A stretch of DNA of 64,000 nt from NCBI RefSeq assembly GCF_001280425.1, contig NZ_LIUF01000002.1, forward strand, positions 558,001 through 622,000, in the 5' to 3' direction. Each line of letters begins with the position of its first letter. Position 1 is the first letter of the stretch. Shown piece after piece: positions 9,461 through 17,500 of this stretch. This stretch comes from Haloarcula rubripromontorii. Its GTDB lineage: Archaea > Halobacteriota > Halobacteria > Halobacteriales > Haloarculaceae. The notes below the pieces were generated by a model. That model saw only the letters and a list, made by a program, of their open reading frames with translations, ran no database searches and was not told the origin of the DNA. The translations under genes and the position numbers were made by a program.

Positions 9461-9952
9461 ATGTCTGAAGGCACCGGCTTCTCGATCAACGGTCCGGAGA
9501 CGCTTCGCGGGGCGGTACTCCTGGTGCTCGTCGGCCTGCTGATGACCGGATACGGGGCCTACGACTACGCCCAGCAATCCAGTGCCCTCACGAACGCCGT
9601 CGAAGTCGACGCCGAACTCGTCGAGAAGGGCGTCGAAACCAGTTCCGGCGGCCGACGGTCCGGTGTCAGCCACCGGCCGACGGTCCGATACACGTACGAG
9701 TACGACGGGACCGCCTACACGAGTACGAACGTCTTCCCGGCGAACATCGCCCCGACGTATGATACGGAGGACGCGGCCCGGTCGGTCCTGGACGGGTACG
9801 AGACCGGAGCCACCGTGACGGTGTACGTGCCACCCGGCGACCCCGACGACGCCTATCTGAAGCATCAAGAATCGAACGCGCCACTGCTCGCCGTCGGTAT
9901 CGGCCTGTTCTTCGTCATCTTCAGCGGCGTCTCCGCAGTGAGGAACCTGTGA
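9461..9952 (+). CDS. DUF3592 family membrane protein
   Basis: A 163-residue protein with transmembrane helices at about residues 15-35 and 140-160 flanking a beta-rich extracytoplasmic domain. The domain carries RPTVRYTYEYDGTAYTS and GATVTVYVPPGDPDDAYL, the typical DUF3592 signature (a strand followed by xVYVxPxxPxxA). Function is unknown. The ATG at 9461 is chosen because the hydrophobic helix then follows directly, and the 28 residues upstream lack membrane character. Confidence 0.75.
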   Translation: MSEGTGFSINGPETLRGAVLLVLVGLLMTGYGAYDYAQQSSALTNAVEVDAELVEKGVETSSGGRRSGVSHRPTVRYTYEYDGTAYTSTNVFPANIAPTYDTEDAARSVLDGYETGATVTVYVPPGDPDDAYLKHQESNAPLLAVGIGLFFVIFSGVSAVRNL

Positions 9953-10010
9953 GCGAGAAACCGCCGCTCTCGTGACTGCCGGCCGGGTCGGCTTCGAACG
10001 CCGACCGATC

Positions 10011-12683
10011 TTACCGAACGACGACGACGGCGCTTTCGGTTTCTGTCATCTCGCCCTCGCCGGAGTAGGTCCGGGACTCCTCGACGGTGAACATCTCGTC
10101 GGTGAGCGTGACACCGGCAGCGTGCAGTTCGTCGCCGTCGATATCGTAGTCGCCGTCTTCGATAGCAGCGTCAATCGCGCCGACTTCGCTGCCGAACTCG
10201 GGGCCGACGAGCGAGTAGTCGAGGTCGATGCCGCTGACTTCCGTCGTGATGTCCGGGGCCTCGTCGTAGGTGTCCAGCTGTGCGACGTGCATCGCCTCGG
10301 CGACGGCGTTCTCGAACCCGGCGATGTGACCGAACACCTCGACGTGGTCGAGGTCGGCGTTCAGCGGCAGGCCGTTCTCGGTTTTGTACCGCCGGAGCGC
10401 GGAAACGACCTCCATCGCTGTCTCGCCTGCTTCGAGGTCGGCGTCGTAGCCGCCTGCGGTTGGCCAGTCGGTCGTGTGGATGGAGCTATCCTCGTTGTAG
10501 ACGCGCCCCCACAGTTCCTCGGTGATGTGGGGCAGGAACGGCGCGAACAGCTGCAAGAAGGTCCGGTGGGCTTGCAGGAGCGTGAACTCGGTCGAGGCGT
10601 CTCCTCCATCTGAAAGCCGCTGTTTGGCGATTTCGAGGTAGTCGTCACAGAACGTGTTCCAGAAGAACGAGCGGAGTTCGTTCCGGGCCTTCGAGAACTC
10701 GTACTCCTCGAACTTTGTCGTGACCGACTCGACGGTCGCATCCAGTTCGGCCAGCAGCCACTCGTCGACCGCGGCCAGATCCGCTGGCTCGTCGGGCTGA
10801 CGTGCGGGCGTGAGCTGGTCGACCAGCCGCGAGGCGTTCCAGAGCTTCTGGAGCAGGCGTTCGCCGGCTTCGAGGTCACCCTCCTTGTACGGGAAGTCGT
10901 CGCCGATGGAGGTCCCGGCGGCCCAGTAGCGGGTGGCGTCGACCGGGAACTTCTCTAGGACCTCGCTGGGCGGAATGACGTTGCCCTTGGACTTGGACAT
11001 CGCCTCGCGGTTCTCGTCTAGCACCATTCCGTTTATCATCACGTTCTCGAAGGGCACCTCACCGGTGTGCTCGTAGCACTTGACGACGGTGTGGAACAGC
11101 CAGAAGGAGATGATGTCGTGGCCCTGCGGGCGCAGGTCGAAGGGGTACAGCTCGGGGTTCTCCCAGGTGAACTCCTCCGCGTCGTCGTCCCAGTCCCAGC
11201 CGGCGTTGACCAGCGGCGTCAGCGACGACGTGGCCCACGTGTCGAAGACGTCCTCCTCGGGGGTCAGCGAGCCGTGGCCACACTCCGGACAGCTATCGAC
11301 CGGCGGGTCGTCGGACAGCGGGTCGACCGGGAGCTGGTCGCGCTCGGCCATCACCGGCTCGCCGCAGTCGTCGCAGTACCACACCGGAATCGGGATGCCC
11401 GAATCGCGCTGGCGGGAGATACACCAGTCCCATTCGAGCCCCTCTATCCAGTGCTCGTAGCGGGTGGCCATCTTCTCGGGGAACCACTCCATCTGCCGGC
11501 CCGCCTCGATGTACTCCTCTTTCTTGTCCAGCAGCTCGATGTACCACTGCTCGGTGACGAGGTACTCGACTTCCTCCTCACAGCGCTCGTGGACCTGCAC
11601 CGTATGGTCGTGGTCGCGGCTCTCCAGCAGCGACCCCTCCTCGCGCAGGTCCTCGATGATGGCCTCGCGGGCCTCGGTGGTGTGCATCCCCGCGTAGTCG
11701 CCGGCGAGGTCGGTCATCGTCGCGGACTCGTCGATGGCGAGCCGCAGCGGCAGGTCGTGGGCCTGGTACCACTCGATGTCGTTCTGGTCGCCGAACGTAC
11801 AGCACATCACGATGCCGCTGCCGGTCTCCATGTCGACGCGCTCGTCGGCGATAACGGGAACTTCCTGCTCGAAAAGGGGCACTCGCGCACTGCCGCCGAC
11901 GAGGTGCTGGTTCTCGTCGTCGTCGGGGTGGACGAAAACGGCGACACACGCCGGCAGTAGCTCGGGCCGCGTCGTCGAGATGGTGAACGTCGCGTCCTCG
12001 TCGGCCGGTCCCTCGCCCGTTTCGACGAGGTCGAAGGCGATGTCGTTGAACAGCGTCGACTTGTCCTTGTCCTCCTGCTCGACCTGCGAAATCGCGGTTT
12101 CGCAGTCCGGACACCAGATGGTCGGCGCGCGCTGGCGGTACTCCCGGCCCTGCTCGTAGAGGTCGAGGAACGATAGCTGGGAGACCCGCTGGACGTCCGG
12201 CGCGATGGTCTTGTAGGTGTTGTCCCAGTCGATGGAGATCGCAAGCGACTGCACGTCCTCGGTGAACTCGTCCTCGAACTGTGTACACACGTCGCGACAC
12301 TTTTCCTGGAACTCTCGGCGCGGGTAATCCTGGTGGCGGATACCGAGTTCGCGCTCGGTGAGCCGTTCGGAGGCGATGCCGTTGTCGTCGTAGCCGAAGG
12401 GGAAATACACCGTGTCGTCAGCCATTCGGTGGTAGCGGGCGACGAAGTCCTGCAGGGTGAACTGATAGAGGTGGCCCATGTGGAGGTTCCCCGACACCGT
12501 CGGCGGCGGCGTGTCGATAGTGAAGCGCGTGTCGGCGTCCTCGTCGTAGGCGTAGGTCTTGTCCGCGACCCACTGGTCCTGCCACTCCGGCTCTACCTCG
12601 CGGGGGTCGTACTCCCCCTCAAGGGCATTTTCTGATTCGTCTGCGGTCGATTCGTCCTGCGGTGGGTCCTGTGTATCACTCAT
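10011..12683 (-). CDS. valS: Valyl-tRNA synthetase
   Basis: Charges tRNA-Val. At 890 residues this is the usual size for a class Ia enzyme. The nucleotide-binding HIGH motif appears as HMGH at 68-71, and KMSKS as MSKSK near residue 561. Between them lies the CP1 editing domain, and a zinc-ribbon insertion (CDDCGEPV, then CPECGHG). The C-terminus has the anticodon-binding helical bundle. Start: ATG 12683 (MSDTQDPPQDES) gives the acidic N-terminal extension usual in haloarchaea. The 11 extra residues from 12716 are not supported. Confidence 0.97.
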   Translation of the reverse strand: MSDTQDPPQDESTADESENALEGEYDPREVEPEWQDQWVADKTYAYDEDADTRFTIDTPPPTVSGNLHMGHLYQFTLQDFVARYHRMADDTVYFPFGYDDNGIASERLTERELGIRHQDYPRREFQEKCRDVCTQFEDEFTEDVQSLAISIDWDNTYKTIAPDVQRVSQLSFLDLYEQGREYRQRAPTIWCPDCETAISQVEQEDKDKSTLFNDIAFDLVETGEGPADEDATFTISTTRPELLPACVAVFVHPDDDENQHLVGGSARVPLFEQEVPVIADERVDMETGSGIVMCCTFGDQNDIEWYQAHDLPLRLAIDESATMTDLAGDYAGMHTTEAREAIIEDLREEGSLLESRDHDHTVQVHERCEEEVEYLVTEQWYIELLDKKEEYIEAGRQMEWFPEKMATRYEHWIEGLEWDWCISRQRDSGIPIPVWYCDDCGEPVMAERDQLPVDPLSDDPPVDSCPECGHGSLTPEEDVFDTWATSSLTPLVNAGWDWDDDAEEFTWENPELYPFDLRPQGHDIISFWLFHTVVKCYEHTGEVPFENVMINGMVLDENREAMSKSKGNVIPPSEVLEKFPVDATRYWAAGTSIGDDFPYKEGDLEAGERLLQKLWNASRLVDQLTPARQPDEPADLAAVDEWLLAELDATVESVTTKFEEYEFSKARNELRSFFWNTFCDDYLEIAKQRLSDGGDASTEFTLLQAHRTFLQLFAPFLPHITEELWGRVYNEDSSIHTTDWPTAGGYDADLEAGETAMEVVSALRRYKTENGLPLNADLDHVEVFGHIAGFENAVAEAMHVAQLDTYDEAPDITTEVSGIDLDYSLVGPEFGSEVGAIDAAIEDGDYDIDGDELHAAGVTLTDEMFTVEESRTYSGEGEMTETESAVVVVR

Positions 12684-12764
12684 ATTCAGACTGTGGGTGT
12701 AACACCCGGGTCGCATCGGATTGTGGCGTAGTTGTCAGCGGTGCGTGCGTCGATTTGGGGAGGT

Positions 12765-12791
12765 GGTGTGGGGCGTGGAGACCCCTACACC
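12765..12791. other. GC-rich hairpin upstream of valS
   Basis: Arms GGTGT-GGGG and CCCC-T-ACACC around an 8-nt loop form a nine-pair stem with one bulge. It lies in the 225-nt gap between the DUF6293 stop (12909) and the valS start (12683), both on the minus strand. It could be a terminator for the upstream gene, although no T-run follows, or a 5'-UTR structure of valS. Confidence 0.3.
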
Positions 12792-12908
12792 GACGGGCGC
12801 GAGAACCAGATCGGAAGCGAGTCGACGCACCATGTATGTAGTATTCCACCAACGGCAGGATTAATGACTTCGGTTTTCGCTGGCGTTCCAGCAGATTTAC
12901 AGCGCTGA

Positions 12909-13826
12909 CTACGGCAGGTCTGGCTCGCGGTGCTCGCGGTCCTCGGCGGAGTGAGCGCGGACCCACAGCTGTCCGATGCGGGAGAGCGTCGTCCGGTAGG
13001 ATTTCCCGTGTTCCTCCTGCTCGATGTACCCCTTCCCGCCGGGGCCGAGCCGGTCGACGTTGTAGATGACTTTCGAGCGGAAGGAGTCGGTGTATTCCTC
13101 ACCCAAGTCCCGGGCCAACTGCTGGGCCAGTTCGGAGACTGACTCGAACTCGCCGTGTTCGCCAAGGGTGAAGAGAATGACCTCTTCGAAGGGCTTGACG
13201 TTCGAGAAGGAGGCGACCGGTAGTTCGACGATGTGTGACCCGTCGATCTCCTTCGCGCCGATGGTCGTCCCGCGTTCGTCGAACTCCGCCAGCAGGTCCC
13301 GTGCGGTTTCGAGCCGGTCGTCGACGCGTTCGTCGACATCCTCGCCCGTGCGCATGTCCTCCAGCATATCGATCTGCTTGCGCAGTTCCTCGGCGAGTTC
13401 CGTCTCCAGATACTTCTCGGGGACCGTGTAGTAGGTGTGGATGCGGTCCCGGTCGCCCTCGCGCTCGACCATGATCGAGTGGGCCGCGGTCGCAAAGGCA
13501 AAGGAGACAGTCCGGGGCATCGCGGAGACGTTGACCCACACCTCGCTGCCCGCGTCGAGTTCGGCGTTGATGAGTTCGAAGGCCTGCTCGAAGGCCTCGT
13601 CGTAATCGTACACGTCGGCGACGACGAACCGCTCGGTTTCGGCCCCGAGCAGGTTCTGATAGTCCTTTTCGAGCTTCTCGGCAAGGTTACGCGAGTACTC
13701 GACGTTGGCCTCGCTGCCGACCGCCCCCTCAAGCAGGATGACGCGGTCAACGTCGAGTTGCTCGCGCACCAGCGGCGCGATGAGCCGGTCGTAGTCGAAG
13801 CCGACCGGGACGATGTGGGTCTGCAT
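12909..13826 (-). CDS. DUF6293 (HFX_2341-type) regulator, CARF-like N-domain plus winged helix
   Basis: A 305-residue protein. Residues 1-125 form a Rossmann-like domain: IVPVGFDYDR at the N-terminus, VDRVILLEG, and VWVNVSAMPRTVSFAF at 97-111, the position where CARF domains carry their ligand-binding loop. A helical charged linker follows at 130-190. Residues 210-290 look like a winged helix (EVILFTLGEHGEFESVSELA, then TTLSRIGQLW). The layout resembles Csa3-type CARF-HTH regulators and matches the haloarchaeal DUF6293 family. No CRISPR or cas genes occur in the window. The nucleotide ligand and regulon are unknown. Confidence 0.75.
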   Translation of the reverse strand: MQTHIVPVGFDYDRLIAPLVREQLDVDRVILLEGAVGSEANVEYSRNLAEKLEKDYQNLLGAETERFVVADVYDYDEAFEQAFELINAELDAGSEVWVNVSAMPRTVSFAFATAAHSIMVEREGDRDRIHTYYTVPEKYLETELAEELRKQIDMLEDMRTGEDVDERVDDRLETARDLLAEFDERGTTIGAKEIDGSHIVELPVASFSNVKPFEEVILFTLGEHGEFESVSELAQQLARDLGEEYTDSFRSKVIYNVDRLGPGGKGYIEQEEHGKSYRTTLSRIGQLWVRAHSAEDREHREPDLP

Positions 13827-13897
13827 ACGTGCATGACTGGGGCGGTGATTATAAAAAGAACCAGACTCAGGCTGCCGAGCGCGTCTAAGGGCGACCG

Positions 13898-14311
13898 TTA
13901 TTCGCAGGTCTCGTGGACGATAGCTCCTTCGTCGTTCGGCCCACGGCGCTCCCCGGGAACGATGGGGTCCTCGCAGACGGCGCAGGTCAGCTGGCCGCTG
14001 GCGTGACCGTTCGAGGCTTCGGTGTCGTCAGCGGAGGTAAAGTCCACGCTCACGTCCGTCGACTCGTCGTCCGTATCCGGCGCGAACACGTCGTCGTTTT
14101 TACTGGCCGTTGTGTCGATGTCGAGGGTGTCGTTGAATCCACAGTAACCCGTCGAGGCGTTGAATCCCAGACCGAGCGCGCCGACCCCGGCGAGCAGGCC
14201 GCGCTTGCGCTTCCCGCTGCGAAGCCAGCGCAGAGAGACGATTGTCAGGACAACTGCCAGCACCGCTCGAATCAGGCGGTCGCGACCGCCGACGTTCTTA
14301 TCGGAGTCCAT
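13898..14311 (-). CDS. DUF2892 membrane protein with C-terminal zinc-binding tail
   Basis: A 137-residue protein. The N-terminal 55 residues resemble the DUF2892/YgaP inner-membrane domain: KNVGGRDRLIRAVLAVVL, then a second hydrophobic helix ending in NASTGYCGFN. An acidic disordered linker follows (residues 63-110). The last 25 residues contain CAVCEDPI and a final HETC, a probable single zinc knuckle with Cys/Cys/His/Cys ligands. The fusion of this membrane domain to a zinc knuckle is less common. Role unknown. Confidence 0.7.
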   Translation of the reverse strand: MDSDKNVGGRDRLIRAVLAVVLTIVSLRWLRSGKRKRGLLAGVGALGLGFNASTGYCGFNDTLDIDTTASKNDDVFAPDTDDESTDVSVDFTSADDTEASNGHASGQLTCAVCEDPIVPGERRGPNDEGAIVHETCE

Positions 14312-14401
14312 ATCTGTATATTGGTCTGGATGCTTTTGTAGGTTTACATGTCCAACGGTGGTCGCCGTCCGGCGGTTCCCGTGCTGAACGGACCGCCCTG
14401 T

Positions 14402-15928
14402 TCAGTCGCTTTCGACGCCGGAGACGGCGTAGACAGTGTGGTTCTCGGTCGCAGCGGGGGCGGTCACCAGCGAGACGGCGACCGTCAGCATGAGGCCGAC
14501 CAGGATGCCGACGATGCCCGGCGTCCAGCCCAGGTATGCCGCCGGTAGGCCGATGTTGAGACCGACAAGTCCGCCAAGTGTCGAGAGTACCGGGAAGACG
14601 TGCAGGCCATAGAACACCTGGCTGCCGATCACGCCGGCGTACATTCCCGAGCGCGTCGTCCCTTGCCAGTACAGCGCAAGTGCGACAGGAAGGGTAAGCT
14701 GTGCGAAGCCGCTGAAGGCCGTCTCGCCGATTTGGACCAGCGTTCCCGGCGAATAGAGACTCGCAATGAACGAGAGGGTGGCAAAGACGATCACGCCGAC
14801 GCGAGCGACGAGCGCCTCGCGGCGGTCAGTCGATTCGTCGCTAGCGTCGCTGCGACCGGTCAGCGGGCGGTAGAGGTCCCGAGTCAGATACGACGAACCC
14901 GACAGCAGCATCGAGTCGCTGGAGGACATCATCGCGGCCATCGCGCCGGCGATGACCAGCGCGGTGAACCACGTCGGCGTGTACTCGCCCAACAGCGCGG
15001 GGATGACGTTGCCGCCCTCCGGCACCGTGATACCGAGGCCAGCCGCCCACGCGCCCAGCATGAACGCCGGGACGAACAGGAGAAGTACGAGTACCGGCCA
15101 CAGCGCAAACGTGCGCTTGAGCACTTTCTTCGACCCGGCGGCGAAAAAGCGCTGATTTATCTGCGGGAACATCGTCACGCCAAAGGCGATACTGACCGCG
15201 GTCGAGATGATGTACTGTGGCGTATAGAGGCCGCCGCCGAGGCCGACGAAGGCGGGCTCCTCTGCCGCCAGCAGGGCCGTCGCCTCGCCCGCGCCCCCGA
15301 CAGCCGACAGCACCCAGGCGACGGCGACCCAGATCAGTGAGAGCATGAACAGCCCCTGAAGAGTGTCGGTCCAGGCGACGCCGCGCATCCCCGAGAGCGC
15401 GACGTAGAGAATCATAAACAGCGTGATGCCGCCGGCCCCGACCCAGAACGGGACCGCGCCGTTCGTGAGGCCGACGATGGCCTGACCGGCCCCTTTCTGC
15501 TGAAGCATCACGTACGGGAACAGCCAGACAAGGCTCACGCCGGCGACGACGACCCGCAGCGCCGTCGAGCCGAAGCGGTCGCCCAGCATCTCCCCGAGCG
15601 TGACGTAGCCGTGGCGCTTGCCGACCAGCCACTGCTTGTACCCCAGCACGTACCAGAGGACGGCGAAGATGATGCCGTCCATCAGCCCCATGACGAGTAT
15701 CCACTCGGGGCCGGCGCTGAACGCCAGGTTCGGGCCGCCGAAGAAGGTAAACGCCGACAGCAGCGTCGCGAAGGTGGTAAACAGCAGGACGACCGTTCCG
15801 AGCGTCCGACTCGCGAGATAGTAGTCCTCGGCGGTCCGGTCGGTCAGACGGTAGGCGACAGCGCCGACTGCGAGGGCGATGACCATGTACGCACCGACGA
15901 TACCCATCTGGAGCGCGGTATCAGCCAT
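14402..15928 (-). CDS. Sodium:solute symporter (SSS family)
   Basis: A 508-residue transporter with about 13 hydrophobic helices, in the SSS family of Na+-coupled symporters for sugars, amino acids, organic acids or pantothenate. Family blocks include EDYYLASRTLGT (helix 1-2 loop), LGEMLGDRFGS, and AAMMSSSDSMLLSGSSYLTRD, which contains the conserved Na+-site Ser/Asp cluster. The ATG at 15928 lies 2 bases after the stop of the DUF3311 gene, so the pair is one operon. DUF3311 proteins commonly accompany SSS transporters. Substrate not predictable from sequence alone. Confidence 0.9.
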   Translation of the reverse strand: MADTALQMGIVGAYMVIALAVGAVAYRLTDRTAEDYYLASRTLGTVVLLFTTFATLLSAFTFFGGPNLAFSAGPEWILVMGLMDGIIFAVLWYVLGYKQWLVGKRHGYVTLGEMLGDRFGSTALRVVVAGVSLVWLFPYVMLQQKGAGQAIVGLTNGAVPFWVGAGGITLFMILYVALSGMRGVAWTDTLQGLFMLSLIWVAVAWVLSAVGGAGEATALLAAEEPAFVGLGGGLYTPQYIISTAVSIAFGVTMFPQINQRFFAAGSKKVLKRTFALWPVLVLLLFVPAFMLGAWAAGLGITVPEGGNVIPALLGEYTPTWFTALVIAGAMAAMMSSSDSMLLSGSSYLTRDLYRPLTGRSDASDESTDRREALVARVGVIVFATLSFIASLYSPGTLVQIGETAFSGFAQLTLPVALALYWQGTTRSGMYAGVIGSQVFYGLHVFPVLSTLGGLVGLNIGLPAAYLGWTPGIVGILVGLMLTVAVSLVTAPAATENHTVYAVSGVESD

Positions 15929-15929
15929 C

Positions 15930-16139
15930 TCACCGCACCTCCTCGACCCCGAGACCCCAGTCCGTGCGCGCGAAGACGGCGAAGACGATGCTCGCGAGCG
16001 CCATCCACCCAACGTGCCACCACAGCCACACGGGTAGCCCAGCCGTGACTGTGCTGCTGTCCCAGAGGAACCACGGCACTGCCAGCGCCATCAATACGAG
16101 CGCGACGACTGTCCACCCAGCGGCCCTGACCGTACTCAT
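15930..16139 (-). CDS. DUF3311 small membrane partner of SSS transporter
   Basis: A 69-residue protein with two transmembrane helices (residues 8-25 and 38-58). The short periplasmic loop contains GLPVWLWWHVGW and the second helix ends in FARTDWG, which fits DUF3311. Its stop codon is 1-2 nt from the symporter start, implying translational coupling and a shared complex or assembly role. The latter is inference. Confidence 0.8.
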   Translation of the reverse strand: MSTVRAAGWTVVALVLMALAVPWFLWDSSTVTAGLPVWLWWHVGWMALASIVFAVFARTDWGLGVEEVR

Positions 16140-16214
16140 ATTACGACAGTCTAGCCGCTGGCCGTACTAATGGGTAACGAACCTTCACCGACAGTTGTTG
16201 AAGAACTATATTCT

Positions 16215-16559
16215 TCAATACACGCGGGTGCCGGGGTCGACTTCCCGTTCTGGTGTCAGGTGAACGACGCCGTCCTCGCTGTCGACGCCGGTCACAAGAC
16301 ACTCACTCTCGAACCCGGCGATAGAGACTGTCCCGAGGTTGACGACGGCGACGACCTGTGAACCGAGCAGATCCTCGGGGTCGTACACGTCGGTCAGCCC
16401 CGCGGCGGACTGGCGGGTCTCGTTGCCGAAATCCACGTCGAGCTTGTACACATCTTTGCGTGCCTCGGGGAACGGCTCGACATCGACGATTTCACCGATA
16501 CGCATCTCCACGTCTTCGAGGAACCGTGCGGGGTCGATCTCGGTTTCAGTGAATCCCAT
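16215..16559 (-). CDS. tRNA-binding (EMAP/CsaA-like) domain protein
   Basis: A 114-residue stand-alone OB-fold of the tRNA-binding type found in CsaA and in the C-terminus of MetRS. Recognisable blocks are VEMRIGEIVDVEPFPEARK, YKLDVDFGNETRQSAAGL and LLGSQVVAVVNLGTVSIAG. Such proteins are dimers that bind structured RNA, and CsaA has also been described as a chaperone. No neighbouring aminoacyl-tRNA synthetase is present. Start ATG 16559 gives the standard short N-terminus. Confidence 0.85.
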   Translation of the reverse strand: MGFTETEIDPARFLEDVEMRIGEIVDVEPFPEARKDVYKLDVDFGNETRQSAAGLTDVYDPEDLLGSQVVAVVNLGTVSIAGFESECLVTGVDSEDGVVHLTPEREVDPGTRVY

Positions 16560-16610
16560 GCCCCCCGATAGCCCGTCCAGTTATTTTATGACAGCGTTCA
16601 CAGCAACGGT

Positions 16611-17321
16611 ATGCAGACAGCGATCCAGCTCTGGACGCTCCGTGAACTCCGGGAACCACTATCGGACGTGCTCGACCGCATCAGCGTCGCGGGCTACGAC
16701 GGCGTGGAGTTCGCCGGTATCGGGGACCCGGGTGCCTCCCGGCGCGCGCTCGACGAAACGGGACTCGACATCGCCGGCGTCCACGTCCAGCTGGACGACC
16801 TGCAGTCCGACCCGCGCACTGTTGGCAATCAGGCTCGGACGCTCGATGCGCCGTACATCGTGCTCCCGTATCTCGACGACGACCACTTCGCAAGCGAAAG
16901 CGCGGTCGAGTCGACGGCGACGCTGCTCGGGATGCTTGCGGCGGACTTTGACCGGCCCCTGTTGTACCACAACCACGACCACGAGTTCGTCCCGCTTGGC
17001 GATGGCACCACCTTCGACGCGCTCGTCGACCAGACGACGATTGATTTCGAGTTTGACGCCGGATGGGCGCACGCGGCGGGGCAGGACCCTGTCGCACTGC
17101 TTCGGCGGCTCGACGGGTGCGTCCCTGTCGTCCACCTCAAGGACATGACTGCGGATGGGGAACCGACTGCCCTCGGAGACGGCGTGGTGCCGCTCCAGGC
17201 GGTGGTCGATGCGGCCCGCGAGGCCGGGACTGAATGGCTCGTTTTCGAACACGACAATCCAACGGACCCAGTCGACGCCATCCGGGCCGGTATCGACGGT
17301 ATGCGACCGCTGCTAGAGTGA
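16611..17321 (+). CDS. Sugar phosphate isomerase/epimerase (xylose-isomerase-like TIM barrel)
   Basis: A 236-residue TIM barrel of the AP-endonuclease 2/xylose isomerase-like superfamily. Metal-site candidates are in order: YDGVEFAG (Glu), LLYHNHDHEF (His), IDFEFDAGWA (Asp/Glu) and VVHLKDM (His). The last strand WLVFEHDNP closes the barrel. Typical substrates are keto-sugars or inositol derivatives, but the exact one is not determinable. Divergent from the tRNA-binding protein gene, with 51 nt between starts. Confidence 0.8.
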   Translation: MQTAIQLWTLRELREPLSDVLDRISVAGYDGVEFAGIGDPGASRRALDETGLDIAGVHVQLDDLQSDPRTVGNQARTLDAPYIVLPYLDDDHFASESAVESTATLLGMLAADFDRPLLYHNHDHEFVPLGDGTTFDALVDQTTIDFEFDAGWAHAAGQDPVALLRRLDGCVPVVHLKDMTADGEPTALGDGVVPLQAVVDAAREAGTEWLVFEHDNPTDPVDAIRAGIDGMRPLLE

Positions 17322-17500
17322 GTGGCTGCCCTGTCGGGGAGAGAGTGTTTCACAGCGGCAGTGTTGGCTCACCACGCAACTGTGGGACAATTTGATACTC
17401 AAGTCGGGTGCGCAAGGTTATTCCGCTGTACATCCCAACATCAATATAGTGACAGCAGTCCGTCGGAACACCGGTTGACGGGCTGGAAAACAGGACAATC

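Noticed and set aside
12785..13834. 349-residue minus-strand open frame overlapping the DUF6293 gene
   Set aside because: Its product is Ser/Arg/Thr-rich and not acidic, and it lies in another frame of the DUF6293 gene. It is a GC-rich shadow.
16170..16361. 63-residue plus-strand frame between DUF3311 and tRNA-binding genes
   Set aside because: Mostly antisense to the tRNA-binding protein gene, with no recognisable feature.
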